From the NCBI RefSeq assembly GCF_029633825.1, contig NZ_CP090641.1, forward strand, positions 1,550,001 through 1,614,000: a stretch of 64,000 bases of DNA, in the 5' to 3' direction. A model generated the notes under the pieces. It searched no databases. It was not told the DNA's origin and was given only the letters and a program-made list of their open reading frames with translations. Source of the DNA: Burkholderia contaminans (GTDB taxonomy: Bacteria; Pseudomonadota; Gammaproteobacteria; Burkholderiales; Burkholderiaceae). The position numbers and the translations under genes are program-made. Below, piece after piece: positions 34,379 to 45,172 of the stretch; positions within the stretch are counted from its first letter, which is position 1, and every line of letters starts with the position of its first letter.

Positions 34379-35974
34379 CTATGCCTTGACCGGCTGGATC
34401 AGGCGCGCGCAGGCGCTTGCCTGCGGATCGCCGGCGGGCAGTTTCCCACAGATGCCGTCGAACTGCTTCGCGATCGATTTGACCGATGCATCGTGTGCGC
34501 CGCTGCCGCGCCAGCGGTTCAGCTGCGTGACGACCTTGGTCAGCGCGCGCAGGTTAGCGCCGTAGAACGCGTCGCGCGTCTTGTCGGCCTGCGCGAGCAC
34601 GCTCGCGGCAATCCCTTCGATGCGCGCCGAATCGTCCGGCGCCAGCTGGACCGCATTCGCAAAGTAGGTCGCGCCCCAGCGCAGCTTCGTCGCCGGCCCG
34701 CTCGCCGAGTCATAGGCCTTGCGGTACCAGTCGAGCGCCGCGGCCTTGTCGCCGCGCGCCTTCGCATTCGCAGCCAGCCCGGACATGAAGTAGTACGGCG
34801 TGGCCGAACGCGGCAGCTCGGCCTTCAGCAACGCATCCGACTCGTCGTACAGCCCCGCGTCGGTCAGCGTGTCCGCGCCTTCGCTGACGAGCGCCTGCCG
34901 CTCGTACGCATTCGCGGCGCCCTGCACCGACGCGGCGATCTGCTTGCGCGCCGTGTCGGCCAGCGCGGGCGCGGCAAGCGGTGCACCCTTGCTTGCATCG
35001 CCGCGCGCGAGCAGCACGCGGCCGTGCAGCGCCATCAGCCGGTCGATCGACGACAGCGTGGTGTCGGTCGACAGGCGCGCAAGCGCCGTGTCATATGCGC
35101 CGCGCAATTTCGCACGCTGCGCGTCGTCGCCGCCGAGATACGCGACCACGCGCGCGGGCGCCGCGACCAGCACGTCCGAATCGGCGCGCGACAACACCGG
35201 ATCCTGCAGCACCGTGCGCAGCGAATCGGCAAGCGCCGCCTTGTCGAGCGCGCCGGCCTGCGCCGGATCGTCGGACGCGGCGACCACGGCCGACTTCAGC
35301 GCGAAGCGCGCCGATTCGGCTTTCGCGCCGGCCGCCCGCGCGCGTTGCGCGAGCGTCTGCAGCGTCTCGGCGACGCGATCGGCCGCCACCGGCAGCGCGC
35401 CGTCGGTATCCCACGAATAGTCGGCCAGCAGGCGCCATTCGTCCGGCGTCAGCGATGCGCCATTCTTCAGCGCGGTCGTGAGCGTCTGCCGCACCGGGTG
35501 CGCGGCCGTCATCCCGAGCGACAGCGCCTGCATGTAGCGATCGAGATCGGCTTCGCCCGGCAGCCGCGTCACTTCGGTGCCGTCGGGGCGGAACAGGATC
35601 ATCGTCGGATAACCGTGCACCTTGAAACGCTCGCCGAGCTTCTGCGCGCTTTCGGTATCGCCGTCGAGATACACGGGCACGAAGAACGACGAGCGGGCTT
35701 TGAATGCCTGCTGGCTGAAGATCGTCGATTTCACCTGGTTGCACGACGGGCACCACACCGCGCCCCAGTAGAGCAGCAGCGGCTTGCCGGTGCGCTTCGC
35801 CAATGCGAAGGCGGCGTCGACGTCGCCGTGCTGCCACGCGATGCCGGGCGGCAGGTGCGCGCCATCAGGCGCCGCGCTCGCCACCGGGGCGCCCGTGGGC
35901 GTGGCAGCGGCAAGCGCCGCACCCGCGGCGGCGAGCAGGCAGGCGGCAGTCAGATTCCGGAGAGCAGTTTTCAT
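34379..35974 (-). CDS. Exported thioredoxin-domain protein with helical C-terminal region
   Basis: A 531-residue protein with signal peptide MKTALRNLTAACLLAAAGAALAAA. A thioredoxin domain follows (about 50-150: AFALAKRTGKPLLLYWGAVWCPSCNQVKSTIF ... VHGYPTMILFRPDGTEV) with active site WCPSC and the cis-Pro in GYPT. The C-terminal 370 residues are alpha-helical and repeat-like (TPYYFMSGLAANAKARGDKAAALDWYRKAYDSA resembles a TPR unit). It is probably a periplasmic disulfide reductase or isomerase-type protein with a partner-binding domain. The partner is unknown. No operon mates are apparent. Confidence 0.85.
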   Translation of the reverse strand: MKTALRNLTAACLLAAAGAALAAATPTGAPVASAAPDGAHLPPGIAWQHGDVDAAFALAKRTGKPLLLYWGAVWCPSCNQVKSTIFSQQAFKARSSFFVPVYLDGDTESAQKLGERFKVHGYPTMILFRPDGTEVTRLPGEADLDRYMQALSLGMTAAHPVRQTLTTALKNGASLTPDEWRLLADYSWDTDGALPVAADRVAETLQTLAQRARAAGAKAESARFALKSAVVAASDDPAQAGALDKAALADSLRTVLQDPVLSRADSDVLVAAPARVVAYLGGDDAQRAKLRGAYDTALARLSTDTTLSSIDRLMALHGRVLLARGDASKGAPLAAPALADTARKQIAASVQGAANAYERQALVSEGADTLTDAGLYDESDALLKAELPRSATPYYFMSGLAANAKARGDKAAALDWYRKAYDSASGPATKLRWGATYFANAVQLAPDDSARIEGIAASVLAQADKTRDAFYGANLRALTKVVTQLNRWRGSGAHDASVKSIAKQFDGICGKLPAGDPQASACARLIQPVKA

Positions 35975-36245
35975 CGAAGCGGGTCCGTTGAAAGAGACGG
36001 TTGCGGGAAGGTGCGGCGCGCGAAGCGATGGTTGTGAGTTACAGCCATGAAGCGATGACGCTGAAGCCTGCCGACGTGCAACGCCGCGCGTGATCGTTAC
36101 GGAAATGCGCACGGCGGCCGAGGCGGCCGGCAAATCCTTTGACGATACGACGGGCACAGCCGGGAGAAAACGAACGAATTCTCGAATGAATATGACGCGC
36201 GACATCGCGGCCGAGCGTGCTGTCGGATACGTGGCGGCCGAGCCT

Positions 36246-36746
36246 TCACTGCCGCGCCTTGATCCGCGCCATGTGATACACGGACTCATGCACGCCGTCG
36301 CGCAATGCATAGCCCGGCGATTCACCCTCGACCCGGAAGCCATGCTTCTCGTAGAGCGCGATGGCCGCGCGGTTGTCGGCGAACACGGTCAGCTCGAGAC
36401 GCGTGATGTTCAGCCAGTTTTCCGCGAGATCGATCGCAGCCGCGAGCAACCGGCTGCCGACGCCGCGCCCGTGGCGCGCCGCGTCGACCATCATGCCGAG
36501 CCCTGCTGCATGGCGACGGCGCGGATTCTGTTCGGGATGCAGGCCGAGATGGCCGACCACCACGCCGTCGATTTCGGCGACGAGGCTCACGCCGTGCTCG
36601 CGCGCGCCGTCGAGCCGCTTCTGCCATTTCTCGAGCGACGGAAACGGATGCTGCAACGTATTCGCGTACACCGCGGGATGCGCGGCGATTTGCCGGATCG
36701 CGTCGACGTCGTGCGTCTCGCTGTGCCGGATCGTGATGTCGGTCAT
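36246..36746 (-). CDS. GNAT-family N-acetyltransferase (YhhY-like)
   Basis: A 166-residue single-domain acetyltransferase. TIRHSETHDVDAIRQIAAHPAVYANTLQHPFPS starts the fold. LGMMVDAARHGRGVGSRLLAAAIDLAENWLNI holds the acetyl-CoA loop R-H-G-R-G-V-G-S. LELTVFADNRAAIALYEKHGFRVEGE is motif B. The arrangement matches the YhhY amino-acid acetyltransferase branch. The substrate cannot be read. It lies alone with its promoter region shared with a phospholipase remnant to the right. Confidence 0.9.
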   Translation of the reverse strand: MTDITIRHSETHDVDAIRQIAAHPAVYANTLQHPFPSLEKWQKRLDGAREHGVSLVAEIDGVVVGHLGLHPEQNPRRRHAAGLGMMVDAARHGRGVGSRLLAAAIDLAENWLNITRLELTVFADNRAAIALYEKHGFRVEGESPGYALRDGVHESVYHMARIKARQ

Positions 36747-37100
36747 GGGTGGGCCGGTTCCGAAAAGTCGCGCCAGTCGCGCGGGCTGCGCACCTGCGCA
36801 GCAACCCGTCGAGCTTATCCGATTTCACGCATTTGAAACACGGGCGCCATGCGATGCCGTTGCACTCGCAACGACATGCGATCACGCCACGCCATCGCGA
36901 ACAGGAAAAATCCGACCGACTCTCACATCGCAGCCGGTAATTCCTGACCCGTTCCATCGTGCGTCGCTCTCCGATCAATCGTTGCGCGCGCAACGTTACG
37001 CGCACGACATGCGATGCCATGTCTTCATCACGTCGACGTCACGGCGTCTCCCTGGACTCGGCGCCGCCCACCCCGGCATGCGCCGGGCCGGCGTGTGCCG

Positions 37101-37906
37101 ACGCTCGCGGGCCATACGACGAAAAGCCCGGTCGACGCGCCGAGCACCGCGCAACAGTCCGCGCCGAAGATCGTGCCGCCGGCCGCGCCGTCGCTGCCCG
37201 CCCAGGCGACCGGCGTGCGCCCGTCGCGCGCGCTGCCTTACGAACTGCATGCGAGCGCGCGTGCCGATGCCGGCAACGGCACGGTCACGCTGACGTTCGC
37301 GAACACGGGCCGCACCGCCGCCGTGTTTCACGTCTATGACAAGCTGCATCTCGACCGCCTGCCGCGGCGCTACGTCGTCGAACCGGGCAAGACGCTGCAC
37401 GGCGACTGGGCCGCGCGCGCCGACAACGGCGGTAAATATGACCTGTGGGTGCTGGGCCCGAACGGCTATCACCTCCGCTCCACGGGCGACCTCAGCCGCC
37501 TGGCCGGTGCGCGCGCACCGCAGCCGAAAGTTCGCGCCGGCTATGCGGGGGCGAGCGGCAACCTTCACCTGACGCCGCGCCACCACGGCGGCGGCACGGT
37601 GCGCTTCACCGTGAAGTCGAATCCGGTCCACGGGCTGCTGTCCGGCCGCGGGGCGCATGACGATCGCGGTCATCGCCAGGGCAACGAAAACGGCAACAGC
37701 CACGGTCATGGCCACGGCACCGGTACCACGTGGACGGTGACGGTGCGCGCCGGCGACCAGGCCGAGCTGCACTGGAAACTCGACTCGACCGGCCACGGGT
37801 ACGACTTCATCGTCACCGCCGACAGCGACGCGAATTTCTCGCGCCGCGTCGCCGACCAGACCGCGTCGAAACCGGCCGCCACTCGGTCAGCGACCCGGCG
37901 ATGGGG
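37101..37906 (+). pseudogene. Phospholipase C C-terminal remnant (two DUF756-type domains)
   Basis: The frame reads LPYELHASARADAGNGTVTLTFANTG...YVVEPGKTLHGDW...YDLWVLGPNGYHLRSTGDL and then FTVKSNPVH...TVTVRAGDQAELHWKLDSTGHGYDFIVT. These are the two C-terminal domains of the AcpA/PlcN type phospholipase C. The catalytic phosphoesterase domain of about 450-500 residues is absent. After DANFSRRVA the homologous ending (RVETGRHSVSDPAMG) continues in the next frame, showing a frameshift near 37850. With both lesions the gene is probably dead. The current ORF runs from 37014 to 38057 with a foreign tail. A His/Gly/Asn-rich insert sits in the second domain. Confidence 0.75.
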
Positions 37907-38194
37907 CTCGCCGACCGCTTCCGAGGCCGCCGCGGCGGCACGCGCCGCGCCGCGTGTCGCCGCCCGGGCCGGCCCGGCCGAGAACGGCGGTCAGGCACCG
38001 GCCGCGGCTGCGCCCGATCGGGCGCAAACGCCCGCCCCGCGCGGCTCAAACATCTGAAGGATCGGTGGTTCAGCCCTCAATTCCCCCCAACGAAATTGCT
38101 CCGAATTGCGGCCCGTTCGCGTTAAACTGCGCCAAGCTGTATTCAAGAAAGACATCTTCGCCACCACGGCATCCACGATACGAGGATAGGTTCG

Positions 38195-38464
38195 ATGCGC
38201 ACTACCGGCTCATCCGGGGCAATGACCCTGCTCACCGAACACGACCCGACCGACGGTCGCGAACTGCGCTCGCTCCGGCTCGAAGCGACCGGCGACGGCA
38301 AGAGCGTGCTGCTGATCGAGATCGACGAACGCAAGCCCGGCATCCACCGCGAAGTCCGCTACGAGATCACGCCGGCCGAACTGATCGCGGCGATCCGCTC
38401 GCACGGCGCCGAGCTCCCCGGCGAAAACCACGGCGCCGCGTCGCTCGCCCGCACCTCCTCCTGA
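38195..38464 (+). CDS. Small conserved protein, function unknown
   Basis: An 89-residue acidic cytosolic protein (MRTTGSSGAMTLLTEHDPTDGREL...). AGGAT lies about 8 nt before the ATG at 38195, supporting translation. The middle (LLIEIDERKPGIHREVRYEITPAELIAAIRSHG) looks like a compact alpha/beta domain. I do not recognise the family. It stands between the phospholipase remnant and the DedA gene, on the same strand as the latter, 154 bp upstream. Confidence 0.65.
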   Translation: MRTTGSSGAMTLLTEHDPTDGRELRSLRLEATGDGKSVLLIEIDERKPGIHREVRYEITPAELIAAIRSHGAELPGENHGAASLARTSS

Positions 38465-38618
38465 TTTCGAACGGTGAGCCGCGCGCAACGCACCGGCTCA
38501 CCGTGCACTCCCTGCGGCCGCCAGGCCCTTTGAGTTATTCCCGCCGCTGACTTGAAAAAGGCCGATAATCGGCCCATCTGCGTGCTTTCCGCGCGCGTTT
38601 CCTTTTCGGCCAGCCGTC

Positions 38619-39614
38619 ATGCTCCTCCGTGACCTCGTCGCCCAATACGGGCCGCTTCTCGTCTTCGCCAACGTGCTCGCGGCGGCCATCGGGCTGCCGG
38701 TGCCCGCGATGCCGACGCTCGTGTTGTTCGGCGCGATGTCCGCGATGCATCCGGCGATGATCGGCTCGCAACTGGTCACGGTGGTCGCGCTGTCGGTGCT
38801 CGGCGCACTGATCGGCGACACCGTGTGGTACCTCGCCGGCCGGCGCTTCGGCGGCACGACGCTGAAGACGATCTGCCGCCTGTCGCTGTCGCGTGACAGC
38901 TGCGTGAAGAAAACCGAACGCTTCTTCGGCCGCTATGGCGTGCGGGTGCTCGCCGTCGCACGCTTCATTCCGGGGCTGTCGCTCGTGTCGGTGCCGATGG
39001 CCGGCGCGTTCGGCACCCGCTATCGCACGTTCGTCGGCTACGATGCGCTCGGCGCCGCGCTGTGGACGATCGTCGGGCTGATGGTCGGGCTGATATTCGC
39101 TCGCCAGATCGACTGGCTGTTCGCCGGTGCGGGCCAGCTCGGCCGCGCGGCGCTGCTGGTGGCCGCCGCGGTGCTGGCGGTGTATGCGGCGATCCGCTGG
39201 ATGCGCCGCCGCGCGCTGATCCGCCAGCTCGCGAGCGCGCGGGTCGGCGTCGACGAGCTCGACGCGATGCTGCGCGATACGTCCGCGCCGGTGGTCCTCG
39301 ACGTGCGCTCGCCCGAGCACCGCAAGCTCGACCCGTTCACGATTCCCGGCGCGCAGTTCGCCGACGAACGCCAGATCGGCGACATCGTCTCGCGTTATCC
39401 GTTCTCGCAGAAGTTCGTCGTGTACTGCTCGTGCCCGAACGAGTTCACGGCCGCGCTGATGGCGAAGCGCCTGCTCGACGCCGGCTTCACCGATGCGCTC
39501 GCGCTGCGCGGCGGCCTCGATGCATGGCGCGATACGGGCCGCCAGCTCACGTCGCTCGTGGAAGACATGCCCGCTGCGAACGATCCGGTCGCGGGGCTGC
39601 ACAAGCCGGCCTGA
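38619..39614 (+). CDS. DedA-family membrane protein fused to a rhodanese domain
   Basis: A 331-residue protein. The N-terminal 200 residues are a DedA/VTT membrane domain (LPVPAMPTLVLFGAMSA, GDTVWYLAGRRFG, FGRYGVRVLAVARFIPGLSLVSVPMAGAFG). Residues 210-315 are a rhodanese domain (VVLDVRSPEHRKLDPFTIPGAQFADERQI) with the active-site Cys in VVYCSCPNEFTAALMAKRL. DedA proteins act as lipid-carrier flippases and support envelope homeostasis. The fused sulfurtransferase faces the cytosol by topology. Convergent with the porin gene. Confidence 0.92.
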   Translation: MLLRDLVAQYGPLLVFANVLAAAIGLPVPAMPTLVLFGAMSAMHPAMIGSQLVTVVALSVLGALIGDTVWYLAGRRFGGTTLKTICRLSLSRDSCVKKTERFFGRYGVRVLAVARFIPGLSLVSVPMAGAFGTRYRTFVGYDALGAALWTIVGLMVGLIFARQIDWLFAGAGQLGRAALLVAAAVLAVYAAIRWMRRRALIRQLASARVGVDELDAMLRDTSAPVVLDVRSPEHRKLDPFTIPGAQFADERQIGDIVSRYPFSQKFVVYCSCPNEFTAALMAKRLLDAGFTDALALRGGLDAWRDTGRQLTSLVEDMPAANDPVAGLHKPA

Positions 39615-39645
39615 TCGTTTCGATCGAAGGCCGGCCGTGCGAGGC

Positions 39646-39663
39646 GGGGGCGCCTGCGCCCCC
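39646..39663. terminator. GC-rich hairpin between convergent DedA and porin genes
   Basis: GGGGGCGC and GCGCCCCC flank a 2-nt loop. The stem is strong, without a T-run, and lies between two converging transcripts. Confidence 0.5.
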
Positions 39664-39668
39664 TGCGA

Positions 39669-41129
39669 TCAGAACGCGTGCAGCGGCAGGTTCACGACCA
39701 GGCGGTACTCGGTGTTCGTCGCGTCCGAGTAGTGTGCCGAACCGGCGTGCCACATTGCGATGAACGTGACCTTCGTGTCCTTCAGCTTGCCGCTCTGGAA
39801 CGTGTACGACGGGATGAAGCCGAACTCGTGGTGACGGCCCTGCACCGGTGCGCCGTTGCTCCAGTAGATGCTCGACTTGCTCGGGTCGTTCGCCGCGCCC
39901 GCGCTGCCGTCCGCCCCCCAGCCCGTCACGCCCCAGACCATCGCCTTGAAGCCCGGCAGGCCCGCTTCCTTGCCGTAGAACGTGTAACGCAGCTGCAGCG
40001 ACTTTTCGTGCGGCGCGTTGTAGTCGACGTCCATCGAGTTGGTCAGGAAGATGCCGTTCGTTTCGTTCAGGTAGTCGAAGAACTGGTCGCCGAGCACCTG
40101 CTGGAAGCCGAGCAGCAGCTCGTGCGGGCCGTGCTGCGCGGCCAGCGACAGGCTGTATGCATTGTTGTTGATCTTGCCTTGCAGCGCATCGCCCGTGTCG
40201 TGCGTCGAATAGACGTTGCCGAAGCCCGTCCACTTGATCGTCTGCGGGCTGCCGATGCTGTGCTTCACCGACGCGTAGTACTGGTGCCACACGTCGTCGG
40301 CCTGGTTCGCGTACAGCGCGATTTCGCCGTTCGGCGAGTAGTCCCACGTGCCGCCGACGTACGACAGGCGGTTGATGCGCGTGCCGCCGTATTGCGTCGT
40401 CAGGTTGGTAAGCGTCGTATGGCCACGCGCGTCGGTCTTCGTGAAGCTGCCGGCCTCGAGCATCACGTTCTTGAATTCATTGCTGACGAGCGTCGCACCG
40501 AGAAACGTCGGCGGCAGCGCACGGTTGTCGTGCTGCTCCATGAACGGGTTGTCGACGGCCTGCAGACCGTACTTGACCACCGTGTTCGAGATGCGCGCCT
40601 TCACGTCGTAGATGCCGGGATAGGCCCACGCGAGCTGGTTGCCGCCACCGCCGCCCTTCGCGATGTGCACCATGCTGCCGGCGCCCTGGCCGCCGTCGAG
40701 CTTCAGCGCCGCATACAGCGATGCGTCGAAACCGATACCGATCAGGCCCGTCGTATAGCCCGACTCGAAGTTCGCCATCGCGCCCTGGACCCACGCGTGG
40801 CGATGCGGCCCGCCCTTGGCGTCGAGCACGTCCGCATAGTTGCGGAACAGGAAGTTGAGATGGCTGTCGGCGATGAAGCCCTTCGACTGCGACTGCGCCG
40901 ACGGCTCGTCGGGCGGCGTGACGGCCTGGTTCGCTTCGGCGTTGATGACGGCGTTCGGGGTCGTTGCCTGCGCAACGGTCGTGCCCGGTGCGGCCTGTGC
41001 GACCGTCAGCGGGGCGGGGGCCGCGTCGTCGGCGTGCGCGACGCCCGTCAGCGAAACACCGGCGAGTGCCGGCAGCCCCCAGGCAAGCAGCATTTTCGAT
41101 GCCGTCCCGATCGTCTTCTGTTTTTTCAT
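39669..41129 (-). CDS. OprD-family outer-membrane porin
   Basis: A 486-residue outer-membrane protein with signal peptide (MKKQKTIGTASKMLLAWGLPALAGVSLTGVAHA). An Ala/Thr/Pro-rich linker then leads into FIADSHLNFLFRNYADVLD, the standard OprD start. Alternating beta-strand segments follow (GGTRINRLSYVGGTWDYS, HELLLGFQQVLGDQFFDYLNETNGIFL) and the chain ends NLPLHAF, with the terminal aromatic needed by the BAM machinery. OprD/Occ porins import basic amino acids and small peptides. Its place after oppABCDF on the same strand, 165 bp on, makes a peptide channel likely. Confidence 0.92.
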   Translation of the reverse strand: MKKQKTIGTASKMLLAWGLPALAGVSLTGVAHADDAAPAPLTVAQAAPGTTVAQATTPNAVINAEANQAVTPPDEPSAQSQSKGFIADSHLNFLFRNYADVLDAKGGPHRHAWVQGAMANFESGYTTGLIGIGFDASLYAALKLDGGQGAGSMVHIAKGGGGGNQLAWAYPGIYDVKARISNTVVKYGLQAVDNPFMEQHDNRALPPTFLGATLVSNEFKNVMLEAGSFTKTDARGHTTLTNLTTQYGGTRINRLSYVGGTWDYSPNGEIALYANQADDVWHQYYASVKHSIGSPQTIKWTGFGNVYSTHDTGDALQGKINNNAYSLSLAAQHGPHELLLGFQQVLGDQFFDYLNETNGIFLTNSMDVDYNAPHEKSLQLRYTFYGKEAGLPGFKAMVWGVTGWGADGSAGAANDPSKSSIYWSNGAPVQGRHHEFGFIPSYTFQSGKLKDTKVTFIAMWHAGSAHYSDATNTEYRLVVNLPLHAF

Positions 41130-41220
41130 CGTAATTCTCGTCTTGTGTTGATATCGTCCACGCCGGTTGCGATCCGCGCCCGGCCCCCCGGCGCGCCCGA
41201 TCAAGGACGCGCCTGTACCC

Positions 41221-41245
41221 GCGGCGCGAAGATCGTTCGCGCCGC
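41221..41245. repeat. Perfect 10-bp inverted repeat between oppF and the porin gene
   Basis: GCGGCGCGAA and TTCGCGCCGC around GATCG. No T-run follows. It may shield the 3' end of the opp message or partly uncouple porin expression. Confidence 0.7.
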
Positions 41246-41294
41246 ACCTACCCCTGTTGACCTGCCTTGGTTATGTTTGCTGCGTCACTTCAGC

Positions 41295-43303
<2,009 letters not shown>

Positions 43304-43304
43304 C

Positions 43305-44207
43305 TCAGCGATCCTTCGGGTCGAGCGCGTCACGCAGGCCATCGCCGACGAAGTTCACGCAGTAAAGCGTCACGCACAGCATGACGGCCGGGGCCAGCAG
43401 CAGCCACGGCATCGATTCCAGTTTCTGCGCGCCGTCCTGGATCAGCACGCCCCAGCTCGTCATCGGTTCCTGCACGCCGAGGCCGAGGAACGACAGCACC
43501 GATTCGGTCAGCACGATGCCCGGCACCGAGACCGTCGCGTACACGACGACCACGCCGAGCAGGTTCGGCACGACGTGGCGCAGCACGATCGACGTCGGCG
43601 TCACGCCGATCGCACGTGCCGCGTCGACGAACTCGCGATTGCGCAGCGACAGCGTCTGGCCGCGCACGACACGCGCCATGTCGATCCACGAGAACGCGCT
43701 GATGGTCAGCACGACCAGCATGAACGAGCGGCCGAACAGCGTCATCATCAGGATCGCGATCAGCAGGTACGGGATCGCGTACATCATGTCGACGACGCGC
43801 ATCATCACGGAGTCGACGCGGCCGCCCGCGAAGCCCGCGGTCGCGCCCCACGCGACGCCGAACAGGCCCGACACGAGCGTGCCGAGCAGGCCGACCTCGA
43901 TCGAAACGCGGCCGCCGATCAGCGTGCGCACGAGCAGGTCGCGGCCGAGCTCGTCGGTGCCGAACCAGTGCTGGTTCGCCCAGGTCGGCGGCAGGCTGAT
44001 GGAGCCCCAGTCGCTCGCGGCGGGATCGGCCGCGAGCAGCCACGGGCCGACGAAACAGGCGAGCGTGATCAGCGCGAGCAGCGCGAGGCTGAACAGCGCC
44101 GCGCGGTTGTGAAGGAAGCGCGCGAACGCGAGCTCGAGCGGCGAGCGCGAGCGCGGCGGCGAATCGGTCTGCACGGGCAGGCCGACGGCGGGAGTGGTCG
44201 GAGTCAT
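43305..44207 (-). CDS. oppC: OppC, oligopeptide ABC transporter permease
   Basis: A 300-residue inner-membrane subunit with an N-terminal cytosolic tail, a first helix (AALFSLALLALITLACFVGPWLL) and five more helices. The substrate-binding-protein docking segment HWFGTDELGRDLLVRTLIGGRVS is typical of OppC/DppC. The EAA loop (EFVDAARAIGVTPTSIVLRHVVPN) contacts OppD/OppF. The partner permease is OppB. Confidence 0.93.
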   Translation of the reverse strand: MTPTTPAVGLPVQTDSPPRSRSPLELAFARFLHNRAALFSLALLALITLACFVGPWLLAADPAASDWGSISLPPTWANQHWFGTDELGRDLLVRTLIGGRVSIEVGLLGTLVSGLFGVAWGATAGFAGGRVDSVMMRVVDMMYAIPYLLIAILMMTLFGRSFMLVVLTISAFSWIDMARVVRGQTLSLRNREFVDAARAIGVTPTSIVLRHVVPNLLGVVVVYATVSVPGIVLTESVLSFLGLGVQEPMTSWGVLIQDGAQKLESMPWLLLAPAVMLCVTLYCVNFVGDGLRDALDPKDR

Positions 44208-44220
44208 CGCTGTGCCTCGC

Positions 44221-45159
44221 TCAATAACGGATGCGCGGATCGAGCCATGCGTACGCGAGGTCGACCAGCAGGTTGAACAGCACCGCGAAGACGGTCGTCA
44301 GCACGACGAGACCGAGCACCAGCGTGTAATCGCGGTTGATCGCGCCGTTCACGACGAGCTGCCCGAGGCCCGGCAGCGCGAACACCGATTCGGTGACGAC
44401 GGCCGCCGTGATCGACGTGATGCAGACCGTGCCGAACAGCGACACGACCGGCATCAGTGCGGGTTTGAGCGCATGGCGCAGCACGATCGTCGAGCCCGGC
44501 AGGCCCTTCGCGCGCGCGGTGCGGATGTAGTTGCTCGACAGCGTCTCGATCATCGAGCCGCGCATCACGCGTGCGAGCAGCGACATGTTGATGAAGGTCA
44601 GCAGCACGATCGGCAGCAGCCGGTACTGCCAGCCGCCGTCACCCCAGCCGCCCGCCGGCAGCCAGCCGTTGCCGGACGACGTCTTCAGCAGGATCGCGAA
44701 GATCCACACGAGCACGGGGCCGAGCACGAACGGCGGGATGACGTTGCCGAAGTTGCCGATCAGCATCACGAAGCGGTCGATGAAACTGTCGCGGCGCACG
44801 GCCGCGACGGTGCCGAGCAGCACGCCGCACACGATCGAGATCGGGATCGACACGCCGCCCACGCCGAGGCTCACGGGCAGCGCCTTCTTCACGAGATCGT
44901 TCACGGACCAGTCGACGTAGCGGAACGACGGGCCGAGATCGCCGTGCAGCAGCGCGTTCAGGTACAGCAGGTACTGCTTCCACAGCGGCTCGTCGAGGTG
45001 GTACTTCGCGTTCAGGTTCGCGAGCGTGGCGGCGGACAGCTGCTTCTCCGTATCGAACGGGCCGCCGGGCGTGAAATGCAGGAGCAGGTAGCAGACGGTG
45101 ACGACCGCGAGGATCGTCGGCACCGCCCACAACGTGCGCCTCAATGCGTAGGCCAGCAT
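44221..45159 (-). CDS. oppB: OppB, oligopeptide ABC transporter permease
   Basis: A 312-residue inner-membrane subunit. LHFTPGGPFDTEKQLS, YHLDEPLWKQYLLYL, HGDLGPSFRYVDWSVNDLV and the EAA loop YIRTARAKGLPGSTIVLRHALKPAL closely match the OppB pattern, including the ending LAYAWLDPRIRY. This resemblance favours oligopeptide (Opp) over dipeptide (Dpp) assignment. It begins 13 nt after oppA. Confidence 0.94.
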   Translation of the reverse strand: MLAYALRRTLWAVPTILAVVTVCYLLLHFTPGGPFDTEKQLSAATLANLNAKYHLDEPLWKQYLLYLNALLHGDLGPSFRYVDWSVNDLVKKALPVSLGVGGVSIPISIVCGVLLGTVAAVRRDSFIDRFVMLIGNFGNVIPPFVLGPVLVWIFAILLKTSSGNGWLPAGGWGDGGWQYRLLPIVLLTFINMSLLARVMRGSMIETLSSNYIRTARAKGLPGSTIVLRHALKPALMPVVSLFGTVCITSITAAVVTESVFALPGLGQLVVNGAINRDYTLVLGLVVLTTVFAVLFNLLVDLAYAWLDPRIRY

Positions 45160-45172
45160 GATCGCTCCGGGC

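Noticed and set aside
37014..37100. True N-terminus for the phospholipase remnant at 37014
   Set aside because: The first 29 codons do not resemble the family and carry no signal peptide; they appear to be flanking sequence joined by deletion.
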